A stretch of 35,400 nt of DNA. Source: CAZOJJ01 sp964580105. Its GTDB lineage: Bacteria; Bacteroidota; Rhodothermia; Rhodothermales; Rubricoccaceae. The stretch spans positions 1 through 35,400 of the forward strand of contig CAZOJJ010000028.1 of the NCBI GenBank assembly GCA_964580105.1, written 5' to 3'. The position numbers and the translations under genes were made by a program. Positions 13,518-20,387 of the stretch are shown here, one piece after another (position 1 is the stretch's first letter; every line of letters begins with the position of its first letter). Under the pieces are notes generated by a model. It had not been told where the DNA came from, did no database searches, and saw nothing but the letters and a program-made list of their open reading frames with translations.

Positions 13518-15491
13518 GTGAGCGACCGCTCCTCCTTCCCGGATTCCAGCGCGAGCGCCTCCGACGGGCTCGTGCGCGTGCTCCCCGACGTGCTCGCGAG
13601 CAAGATCGCGGCGGGGGAGGTGGTGCAGCGCCCGGCCAGCGTCGCCAAGGAACTGATTGAGAACGCCCTCGACGCGGGCGCGACCGAGGTCCAGCTCCTC
13701 CTCAAGAAGGCGGGCAGCGAGCTCGTCCAGGTCGTGGACGACGGGTGCGGGATGGGGCCGGCCGACGCGCTGGCGTGCTTCGGCCGCCACGCTACGAGCA
13801 AGCTCCGCGCGATCGAGGACCTGGAGCGGCTCGCCACGCTCGGCTTCCGGGGCGAGGCGCTCGCCTCCATCGCGGCCGTCGCCCAGGTCGAACTGCGCAC
13901 GCGCCGCGTGCAGGACGAGGTCGGCACGCGCGTCCGCATCGACGGGGGCGCGCTCGTCGAGCAGGCCCCGTGCGCGACGCCGCCGGGCACGTCCATCGCC
14001 GTCCGCAACCTGTTCTACAACGTGCCGGCGCGGCGTCACTTCCTCAAGACGCCGGCGACGGAGTTCAAGCACCTCGTCGAGACGTTCCAGACGCAGGCCC
14101 TCTCCTGCCCGGCGGCCGGGTTTACGCTCGTCCACGACGAGTTCGACGTGTACCGGCTTCCGGCCTCGGACCCGGCCTCGGACGCGCCGTTCGAGGCCGC
14201 GCTGCGCCACCGCATCGCCGACCTCTTCGGCGACAAGGACCCGGCGCGGCTGGTGCCGGTGGAAGAGACGACGAGCTACCTCACCGTGCGCGGGTTCGTC
14301 GGCCGGCCGGACGAGGCGCGGCGCAGCCGGGGCGAGCAGTTCGTCTTCGTCAACGGCCGCTACGTCAAGAGCCGCACGCTCGACCACGCCGTCGCCACGG
14401 CGTTCGGCGCGCTGCTCCCCGAGGGGCGCCATCCGTTCTTCGTCCTCTTCCTCGACGTGGACCCCCGCCACGTGGACGTGAACGTGCATCCGACGAAGAC
14501 CGAGATCAAGTTCGACGACGAGCGGGGCGTCTACGGCTTCCTCAAGGCCGTCGTGAAGAAGGGCCTGGCCGCCGCCGACCTCGCCCTCGCGTTCGGCCCG
14601 GCCACGCCCGCCTCGGCCGTCGGCCTCGCCGCTCGGCTCCCGGACGAGCCCACCGTCGCGTCTGCCGCGAGTGCGCCGCGCTCCTTTTCGTTCACCGGGG
14701 CGGCGCCGCCTGCGGGCGACGGCAGCGCCCGCCCGCCCGCCGCCTGGCCGTCCCCGTCCGAGGGGTTCCCCGAGGCGGAGGCGGCCGACGTTCGCGCCGG
14801 TTCCGAACCGTCCGAGCCCTCACCGGCCCCGGGTGCCCCTCTCCGCGCCTCCGGCGGCCACGTACGGTTTCCCTCGCGCGCCGCCATGCCCGAGGAAGCG
14901 GACGACGCTCCGGTAGGCGAGCGCACCATCTGGCAGCTCCACCACCGCTACATCCTCACGCCCCTCGCCTCCGGCCTGCTCGTCCTCGACCAGCAGGCCG
15001 CCCACGAACGCGTCCTCTACGAGCGTGCGCTGACGGCGATGGAGGGAGGGATGGGGGCCTCGCAGCAACTCCTCTTCCCGCACACCTTCGCCTTCGACCC
15101 GGCCGACTTCGAGCTGCTCAAGGAGTTGCTGCCTGACCTTCGCTCGCTCGGTTTCGAACTGGAGGTGCTCTCCGGCCGCAGCGTCCTCGTGCGGGGCGTC
15201 CCCTCCGAAGTCCGCTCGGGCGACGACCGCACGGTCCTCGACGACCTGCTGGCGCAGTACCGCGCCAACCGCGACGGCTTCCACCTGGAAGGGCGCGAGA
15301 ACCTCGCGCGCAGCCTCGCCCGGCGCAACGCCTACAAGCCCGGTCAGGTGATCAGGCCCGAGGAGGCGCGCGTCCTCATCGACCAGCTCTTCGCCTGCGA
15401 GATGCCCTACGTGGACCCGGCCGGGCGGCCCACCGTCGTGAAGATCTCGATGGAGGAGCTCGACCGACGGTTCAGCCGCTCGGTTCGCTGA
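13518..15491 (+). CDS. mutL: DNA mismatch repair protein MutL
   Basis: This is a 657-residue GHKL ATPase that links MutS mismatch recognition to strand removal. The N-terminal motifs are complete: SKIAAGEVVQRPASVAKEL with catalytic E45, N49 in ENALDAGAT, DDGCGM, HATSKL and GFRGEALASI. The FYNVPARRHFLK and VNVHPTKTEIKFDD segments complete the transducer domain. A proline/alanine-rich linker spans about 370-455. The C-terminal dimer domain has DQQAAHERVLYE (from D491), but the other endonuclease landmarks are altered: LARRNAYKPG in place of the ACxxxxK site, and DPAGRP in place of CPHGRP. The start is a GTG just ahead of the conserved N terminus. tilS begins 4 bases after the stop. Confidence 0.97.
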   Translation: MSDRSSFPDSSASASDGLVRVLPDVLASKIAAGEVVQRPASVAKELIENALDAGATEVQLLLKKAGSELVQVVDDGCGMGPADALACFGRHATSKLRAIEDLERLATLGFRGEALASIAAVAQVELRTRRVQDEVGTRVRIDGGALVEQAPCATPPGTSIAVRNLFYNVPARRHFLKTPATEFKHLVETFQTQALSCPAAGFTLVHDEFDVYRLPASDPASDAPFEAALRHRIADLFGDKDPARLVPVEETTSYLTVRGFVGRPDEARRSRGEQFVFVNGRYVKSRTLDHAVATAFGALLPEGRHPFFVLFLDVDPRHVDVNVHPTKTEIKFDDERGVYGFLKAVVKKGLAAADLALAFGPATPASAVGLAARLPDEPTVASAASAPRSFSFTGAAPPAGDGSARPPAAWPSPSEGFPEAEAADVRAGSEPSEPSPAPGAPLRASGGHVRFPSRAAMPEEADDAPVGERTIWQLHHRYILTPLASGLLVLDQQAAHERVLYERALTAMEGGMGASQQLLFPHTFAFDPADFELLKELLPDLRSLGFELEVLSGRSVLVRGVPSEVRSGDDRTVLDDLLAQYRANRDGFHLEGRENLARSLARRNAYKPGQVIRPEEARVLIDQLFACEMPYVDPAGRPTVVKISMEELDRRFSRSVR

Positions 15492-15495
15492 CGCG

Positions 15496-16854
15496 ATGGA
15501 CGCCGTCGCCCGGTTCGGGGATGCCGTCCGCAGCCGCTTCGGCCTCGGCGCCGGGGAGACGGTGGTCGTCGGGGCCAGCGCCGGGCTGGACTCGACGGTG
15601 CTGGCGCGGCTGCTCCACGGCGCCGGCTATGCGGTCGTACTCGCCCATGTCAACTACGGCCTGCGCGGCGCCGCGTCCGACGCCGACGAGGCGTTCGTGC
15701 GGGGCCTGGCCGCCGAACTGAACGTGCCCGTGTACGTGGAGGCCGTGGCCCTGGAGGGCCCGCCCGACCGCCAGCGCCGCGCCCGCGACGCCCGGTACCG
15801 GTTCTTCGGCGAGGTTGCGGCGGCGGCAGGCGCCGCCGTCGTGGCGGTGGCCCACCACCGGGATGACCAGGCGGAGACCGTGCTGCTTCACCTGGTGCGC
15901 GGGACAGGGCTTCACGGCCTCGCCGGGATGCCGGCGGAGCGCCCGCTGGCGCCGGATGCGCCGGTGCGGCTGGTGCGCCCGCTGCTCTCGTGGAGCCGTT
16001 CGGAAATCGAAGCCCTCGCGCGTAGCCAGGGCTGGGCGTGGCGCGAAGACGCCTCCAACGCGGAGCCCTCCTACCGGCGCAACCGACTCCGCAACGAGGT
16101 GCTGCCGCTGCTGGAGGACCGCTTCGGTCCCGGTGTGGCCGGCCGTATCGCCGGGGTTGCCGACCGCGTCCGCACGCTCACCGAGGGCGCCGGGGCGGAC
16201 GCCGCGTTCGTCCGCTACGGCGATCCTCGTCCGGACGGCGGCACGCTGCGGCTGGAGGGGCTGCAGCGGCTGGCGCGCGCCGAGCGCCTCGCGCTCTACG
16301 CCCGCGCCCTGGCTCAGTGGGCGCCGAATGCCCCGCGTACGGCGGCGGCGCTCGCTCACGTCGAGGCCCTTCTCGACGCCCAACCGGGACGCCGAGCGGC
16401 GTGGCCGGGTGTTTCCGTCTGGCGCGAGCGAGACGGCCTTCGGTTTCAGCGGCACGCGCATCAGGCCGCAGGGCCGTGGGCGGTGACCATCGGCGCCCCG
16501 TGTGCCACGCCGTTCGGTACGCTCTTCGTCACTCCCGCCGCGCCGGATGCGCTGGACGCCCACCGGGCCGCTCCGCACGTCGAGGTCGCCGACGCCGAGG
16601 CGATGGCGGGGGCGCTCGAGCTCCGTCCCTGGCGCGGGGGCGACCGTTTCCGGCCGCTCGGCCTCGGGGGCTCCAAGCTCGTCAGCGACCTCCTCACCGA
16701 GCGGAAGGTGCCTGCCTCCGAGCGCGACGGCCAGCTGGTGCTGTGCTGCGACGACGACATCGTCTGGGTCGTGGGGCACCGGCTGGCGGAGGGCGTGCGC
16801 GTCCGGCCCGAGACCGCACGCTGTCTTCGCCTGCACTGGGAGCCTTTCGGTTGA
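15496..16854 (+). CDS. tilS: tRNA(Ile)-lysidine synthase
   Basis: TilS attaches lysine to C34 of the tRNA-Ile with anticodon CAU, so that it reads AUA codons as Ile. The 452-residue protein has the N-type ATP pyrophosphatase domain (1-200). Its PP-loop reads GASAGLDSTVLARLL (26-40), where the family norm is SGGxDS; here the second position is Ala29. It is followed by LAHVNYGLRG and VAVAHHRDDQAETVLLHLVRGTG. The C-terminal TilS domain is visible as LELRPWRGGDRFRPLGLGGSKLVSDLL and the VVGHRLAEGVRV end. The 4-base gap after mutL and the following hpt gene indicate an operon; tilS-hpt is a common bacterial pairing. Confidence 0.95.
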   Translation: MDAVARFGDAVRSRFGLGAGETVVVGASAGLDSTVLARLLHGAGYAVVLAHVNYGLRGAASDADEAFVRGLAAELNVPVYVEAVALEGPPDRQRRARDARYRFFGEVAAAAGAAVVAVAHHRDDQAETVLLHLVRGTGLHGLAGMPAERPLAPDAPVRLVRPLLSWSRSEIEALARSQGWAWREDASNAEPSYRRNRLRNEVLPLLEDRFGPGVAGRIAGVADRVRTLTEGAGADAAFVRYGDPRPDGGTLRLEGLQRLARAERLALYARALAQWAPNAPRTAAALAHVEALLDAQPGRRAAWPGVSVWRERDGLRFQRHAHQAAGPWAVTIGAPCATPFGTLFVTPAAPDALDAHRAAPHVEVADAEAMAGALELRPWRGGDRFRPLGLGGSKLVSDLLTERKVPASERDGQLVLCCDDDIVWVVGHRLAEGVRVRPETARCLRLHWEPFG

Positions 16855-16874
16855 AGCGGAACGGAGGCGGGGGC

Positions 16875-16882
16875 TAGCTTCC
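16875..16882 (+). promoter_or_regulatory. Possible promoter box TAGCTTCC for hpt
   Basis: A TAnnTT-type box lies 26 bases before the hpt ATG, within the only spacer of the mutL-tilS-hpt run that is longer than a few bases. Confidence 0.4.
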
Positions 16883-16908
16883 CCTCCCGCTTTCGACCCC
16901 GCCCGCCG

Positions 16909-17493
16909 ATGGACGCCACCCCCATCACCGCCCCCGAATCCGTCGTCTGTCGCGGCGAACGCTTCCGGCTCTACCTCGACGAGGAGACGCTCCGGCGGCG
17001 CATCGAGGCGCTCGGCCGCCAGATCGCCGCCGACTACGCCGACGTGGACCGGCCGCCCATCTTCATCGGCGTGCTCAACGGCGCGTTCATGTTCACGGCC
17101 GACCTCATGCGCGCCGTGGACCTCGACTGCGAGGTGGACTTCTACAAGCTCTCTTCCTACGGCGCGGCGAAGATGTCCAGCGGCACCGTCACCGAACTCA
17201 AGCACATCGACGCCGACCTCGAAGGCCGCCACGTGCTCGTCGTCGAAGACATCGTGGATACGGGGCTGTCCATGAAGTACATCCTCGACCGGCTGGCCGC
17301 GCTGAACCCGGCTTCGCTCCGGGCCGTGACTCTCCTCCGCAAGCCCGAGGCGGCCCAGGTGGACGTCGAGGTGGACTACGTCGGGTTCGACATCGACAAC
17401 CTGTTCGTGATCGGGTACGGGCTCGACTACGGCCAGCTCGCGCGGAACCTCCGCGCGATCTACATCCTCGACGAGGATCCGGATTCTGCATAA
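16909..17493 (+). CDS. hpt: Hypoxanthine (guanine) phosphoribosyltransferase
   Basis: This purine salvage enzyme joins hypoxanthine or guanine to PRPP to give IMP or GMP. The 194-residue protein carries the PRPP loop HVLVVEDIVDTGLSM (108-122, acidic pair E113-D114), the flexible loop LSSYGAAKMSSG (81-92), IFIGVLNGAFMFTADL (51-66) near the N terminus, and the C-terminal purine-binding segment VDYVGFDIDNLFVIGYGLDY. These match bacterial Hpt. It follows tilS after 54 bases with its own possible promoter box. In many bacteria ftsH comes next; here a cold-shock gene does. Confidence 0.96.
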   Translation: MDATPITAPESVVCRGERFRLYLDEETLRRRIEALGRQIAADYADVDRPPIFIGVLNGAFMFTADLMRAVDLDCEVDFYKLSSYGAAKMSSGTVTELKHIDADLEGRHVLVVEDIVDTGLSMKYILDRLAALNPASLRAVTLLRKPEAAQVDVEVDYVGFDIDNLFVIGYGLDYGQLARNLRAIYILDEDPDSA

Positions 17494-17497
17494 GTCG

Positions 17498-17505
17498 TAT
17501 GTTGT
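17498..17505 (+). promoter_or_regulatory. Possible promoter box TATGTTGT for the cold-shock gene
   Basis: A TAnnTT-type box lies just after the hpt stop. If used, it would give a leader of about 150 bases, the length expected of cold-shock mRNAs. Confidence 0.35.
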
Positions 17506-17549
17506 GACTTCCAAGGTCGTCCCAACCGGGGGCGGCCGCCTGTTCACTA

Positions 17550-17639
17550 CACGAGTACCCGGTATCTCACTATCAGGACCGCTTCGCCCGCGAAGCTGTG
17601 CGTGCCAGCACGAGCCCGGTAGGTCGAGTATCAGGACCG
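17550..17639 (+). promoter_or_regulatory. Structured leader of the cold-shock gene with a duplicated element and hairpin
   Basis: Two imperfect copies of a roughly 31-base element lie at 17550-17581 and 17609-17639. Both have CACGAG, then CCCGGTA, then the identical 11-mer TATCAGGACCG, 58 bases apart. Between them sits a 6-bp hairpin (GCTTCG-CCCG-CGAAGC, 17581-17596). The second copy ends 18 bases before the ATG. This could be a temperature-responsive leader or a binding site for the encoded protein. Confidence 0.55.
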
Positions 17640-17657
17640 TGCAACCGCACACGCACT

Positions 17658-17864
17658 ATGGCACGCGGCACCGTTAAGTGGTTCAACGCCGAGAAGGGCT
17701 TTGGCTTCATCGCCCCCGAGAACGGCGGCAAGGATCTGTTCGTCCATCGCAGCAAGGTCGCCGGCCTCGGCCGCGACGAAGGGCTGATCGAGGGCGAGCC
17801 GGTCGAGTTCGACGTCGAGGAGGGCCCGAAGGGCCTCAGCGCGATCAACGTCACGCGCGGCTAA
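17658..17864 (+). CDS. Cold-shock domain protein (CspA family)
   Basis: This is a 68-residue single-domain nucleic-acid chaperone that melts RNA structure. The five-strand cold-shock fold is plain: GTVKWFNAEKGFGFIAP with RNP1 K13-G14-F15-G16-F17-I18, and RNP2 DLFVHRS at 26-32 (F28, H30), then GEPVEFDVEEGPKGLSAINV. Length and sequence are typical. The ATG at 17658 is the family start. A long leader with duplicated sequence and a hairpin precedes it, and a strong terminator follows, so it is probably its own transcription unit, autoregulated through the leader as in other Csp genes (inference). Confidence 0.96.
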   Translation: MARGTVKWFNAEKGFGFIAPENGGKDLFVHRSKVAGLGRDEGLIEGEPVEFDVEEGPKGLSAINVTRG

Positions 17865-17885
17865 CCGAACCCACGGTTTTCCCCT

Positions 17886-17923
17886 CCGAGGCCCGGCCCC
17901 AGCGGTCGGGCCTCGGTTTTTTT
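17886..17923 (+). terminator. Rho-independent terminator of the cold-shock gene
   Basis: A perfect 10-bp stem (CCGAGGCCCG at 17886-17895 with 17907-17916) closes an 11-base loop and is followed by seven T residues. It is the strongest terminator in the window. Confidence 0.92.
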
Positions 17924-17934
17924 AGACGGGGCGC

Positions 17935-18019
17935 CTACAGCCCGTGCAGGGTTACAGCCCGTGCAGGGTTACAGCCCGTGCAGGGTTACAGCCCGTGCAG
18001 GGTTACAGCCCGTGCAGGG
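17935..18019. repeat. 17-bp tandem repeat, five copies, covering the HDAC-like stop codon
   Basis: The unit TTACAGCCCGTGCAGGG is repeated five times. The four copies from 17952 are identical and the leftmost has one change (C for the first T). The rightmost copy (18003-18019) encodes the last residues LHGL and the TAA stop of the minus-strand HDAC-like gene. Expansion would add copies after the stop without changing the protein. Confidence 0.93.
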
Positions 18020-19028
18020 TCGCCACGGCTTCGAGGAGGGCGTCGAGGCGAGGGCCCTCGTGCTCGGGCGCGCCGAGCGGGTCGAGGGCCTCGGCCGCCG
18101 GGTCGGCCAGCACGCGGAACGCCGAGGCGACGCCGCAGGCGAGGGCGTCGAGGTGGTACCCGCCTTCGAGGGCCATCACGAGCCGGCCGTCGCAATGCCG
18201 GTCGGCGATCTGCGCGAGGAGCCGGGTCGCCTCGGTGAGTCCGGCCACGGAGAGGCCAAGCCCGCCGAGGGGGTCGAGATGGTGGGCGTCGTAGCCCGCC
18301 GAGACGAAGACGACCTCGGGCCGGTGGCGTGCGGCCAGCGGCGGGAGGATGCGCCGGTAGAGATCGAGGAACGGGCCGTCGGTCGTGCCGGCGGGGAGGG
18401 GGAGGTTGACCGTTGCGCCCTCGCCTCTGCCCACGCCCGTTTCGCGGAGCGCGCCCGTGCCCGGCCAGAGCGGGAATTGCTGCGAGGTCACCACGAGCAC
18501 GTCGGGGTCGGCGCAGAAGACCTCCTGCGTGCCGTTGCCGTGGTGCACGTCGAAGTCAATCACCAGTGCGCGGCGGACGCCGTGCGCGCGCCGCGCGTGC
18601 TCGACGGCGAGGGCGACGTTCGCGAGGAGGCAGAAGCCCATCGGCTGGAACGGGCGGGCGTGGTGGCCGGGCGGGCGCGTCAGCGCGAAGCCGTTGGCCG
18701 CCTCGCCGCGCAGCACCGCGTCCGCCACCGCCAGCAGCCCGCCGACGGCGCGCCTGGCGATGCCGAGGCTGTCGGCCGTGGCGTAGGTGTCGGGATCGAG
18801 CTGGGCGCCCCCGGCCTCGGCCACGTCCTCCAGCAGGTCCAGGTAAGCGGGCGGGTGGACCCGTTCGAGCGCCTCGCGCGATGCCTCCGGCGTCGGGAGC
18901 CGGCGCGCGGCGCCCCACAGCCCCTCGCGCTCCAGCAGGGCGCGGACCGCCTGCATCCGCTCCGGCCGCTCGGCGTGGCCGGCCTGCGCGTGCCCCGCGT
19001 GCGTGTCGTCGAAGGTGAAGGCCGTCAT
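18003..19028 (-). CDS. Histone deacetylase-like amidohydrolase
   Basis: This is a 341-residue zinc amidohydrolase of the class II-type histone deacetylase / acetylpolyamine amidohydrolase superfamily, which removes acetyl groups from lysine or polyamine amides. The active site is intact: RPPGHHA with H122 and H123, DFDVHHGNGTQE with zinc ligands D160 and H162, SAGYDAH with D247, and the transition-state tyrosine Y291 in LEGGYHLDA. The bacterial substrate cannot be read; acetylated polyamines, acetoin-related compounds or proteins are all known for relatives. Its ATG overlaps the stop of the HD hydrolase gene (ATGA), so the two are translationally coupled. The 3' end lies in a 17-bp tandem repeat. 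Confidence 0.93.
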   Translation of the reverse strand: MTAFTFDDTHAGHAQAGHAERPERMQAVRALLEREGLWGAARRLPTPEASREALERVHPPAYLDLLEDVAEAGGAQLDPDTYATADSLGIARRAVGGLLAVADAVLRGEAANGFALTRPPGHHARPFQPMGFCLLANVALAVEHARRAHGVRRALVIDFDVHHGNGTQEVFCADPDVLVVTSQQFPLWPGTGALRETGVGRGEGATVNLPLPAGTTDGPFLDLYRRILPPLAARHRPEVVFVSAGYDAHHLDPLGGLGLSVAGLTEATRLLAQIADRHCDGRLVMALEGGYHLDALACGVASAFRVLADPAAEALDPLGAPEHEGPRLDALLEAVATLHGL

Positions 19029-20323
19029 GCGAGGGCGACGGGCTTCGGGTGGCACACGTACGCCTTCTCGACCAGCCCGGCCTGCGCGCCCACCGAGGCC
19101 ACGTCGGCCGACTCGGAGAGCTCGCGGAGGCGGCCGTCGCGCTCGAGGATGCAGATGGCGTCGCCGCGGAGCTTGTAGGCGTCGAGGCGGGAGGCGTCGA
19201 GGTGAAGGTAATAGGCGGCGTCGGCCTCGGCGTCGGCGCGGGCGGAGAGCCCCTCGGCGACGAGCCAGTGGGCCACGCGCTCTCGCCACGCGCCGAGCTC
19301 GCCGGGCGCAGGCGGGGCGGGGAGGAACGTCGTGCGGAAGAGGTCGCGCACGAGGAAGCGGCGGGCGAGGTCGGCCAGGATGGGGTCCCTCGCCTCGGCC
19401 CACCGCTTGAAGCTGTAGAGCACGTCGGTGTCGTCGAGGGCGACGAAGGCGTCGAGTACGTCCGGCCGCTCGACGTCGTCGGCGGTGACGGTCCGGCGGA
19501 GGAAGAAGGCGAGGGCGGGGGCGGTAGCGGCGAGGGCGGGGTCGGCGTCGTCCCAGCGGGCGCGGGCGCGGGCGAAGGCGGCCTGGAAGAGGTGGTCGGC
19601 GGCGAGGACGGTCTTGTGGAGGTACACCTGCCAGTACATCAGCCGGCGGCTGAGCACGAAGTTCTCGACGGCATAGGCGCCCTTCGCCTCGATCACGACG
19701 CGGGCGTCCGGCCCGCCGCTCTCGGGGTGGACCCGCATCGTCTTCAGGATGCGCTCGACGCCGACGACGCCCTCGGCGACACCCGTGTAGAACGAGTCGC
19801 GCCGGAGGTAGTCGAGCCGGTCCATGTCGAGCTGGCTGGCGACGAGCGCGTGGAAGAAGGGGCGCTCGTAGGTGCCGTCGAAGACCCGGAGGGTGAGGCC
19901 GAGGGCCCCGCCGAGGCGGGCGTCGAGGCGGGCGAGGAGGGCCCGGCTCATCCGCTCGTGGTGGAACGGGCGGCCGTCCGCGCCGGGCCGTATCAGCTCC
20001 GTTTCGAGCGTGTGTGAGAACGGCCCGTGCCCGACGTCGTGGAGCAGCGCCGCCGCCAGCGCCGCCTCGATCTCGTCGGTCGCCATGAAGGTGCCCTTCT
20101 CCTGGAGCGTGGCCAGCGCCTCCTGCATGAGCGCCATGGCGCCGAGGGCGTGCTCGAACCGGGTGTGAACGGCGCCGGGGAAGACGAGGAAGCCGAGGCC
20201 GAGCTGGCGGATGCGCCGGAGCCGCTGGAACGCGGGCGTCTCGATCAGCGACAGGATCAGCCCCTTCGGGACCGAGACGAAGCCGTGGACGGGGTCGGAG
20301 AAGAGCTTGAAGCGGCTGGGCAC
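19025..20323 (-). CDS. HD-domain phosphohydrolase (SAMHD1/YwfO-like)
   Basis: This 432-residue protein has the HD metal-dependent phosphohydrolase signature in SAMHD1-type order. PVHGFVSVPKG is at the N terminus, HTRFEHALG at 53-61, LLHDVGHGPFSH with the H95-D96 pair follows, then HHERMSRALL, and SQLDMDRLDYLRRDS supplies the last Asp. Relatives hydrolyse dNTPs or other nucleotides; the bacterial YwfO group is nucleotide-directed. The long C-terminal half (220-432) is typical of the family. The start MPSRFKLFSDPVHGF is canonical. It is divergent from the deacetylase-like gene, with 64 bases between, and coupled by ATGA to the HDAC-like gene. Confidence 0.93.
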   Translation of the reverse strand: MPSRFKLFSDPVHGFVSVPKGLILSLIETPAFQRLRRIRQLGLGFLVFPGAVHTRFEHALGAMALMQEALATLQEKGTFMATDEIEAALAAALLHDVGHGPFSHTLETELIRPGADGRPFHHERMSRALLARLDARLGGALGLTLRVFDGTYERPFFHALVASQLDMDRLDYLRRDSFYTGVAEGVVGVERILKTMRVHPESGGPDARVVIEAKGAYAVENFVLSRRLMYWQVYLHKTVLAADHLFQAAFARARARWDDADPALAATAPALAFFLRRTVTADDVERPDVLDAFVALDDTDVLYSFKRWAEARDPILADLARRFLVRDLFRTTFLPAPPAPGELGAWRERVAHWLVAEGLSARADAEADAAYYLHLDASRLDAYKLRGDAICILERDGRLRELSESADVASVGAQAGLVEKAYVCHPKPVALA

Positions 20324-20353
20324 GGCGGCGGGGCCGGAGTGGAAGCAGGCCGG

Positions 20354-20361
20354 TAGTTTAC
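20354..20361 (+). promoter_or_regulatory. Possible promoter box TAGTTTAC for the deacetylase-like gene
   Basis: A TAnnTT-type box lies in the 64-base divergent spacer, 26 bases before the GTG. Confidence 0.4.
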
Positions 20362-20387
20362 GCCTCTCGCCTCCTTCCCCGCGCCGC

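Noticed and set aside
17935..18019. CRISPR array
   Set aside because: The units are directly tandem with no spacers and only 17 bp long, so this is a simple tandem repeat.
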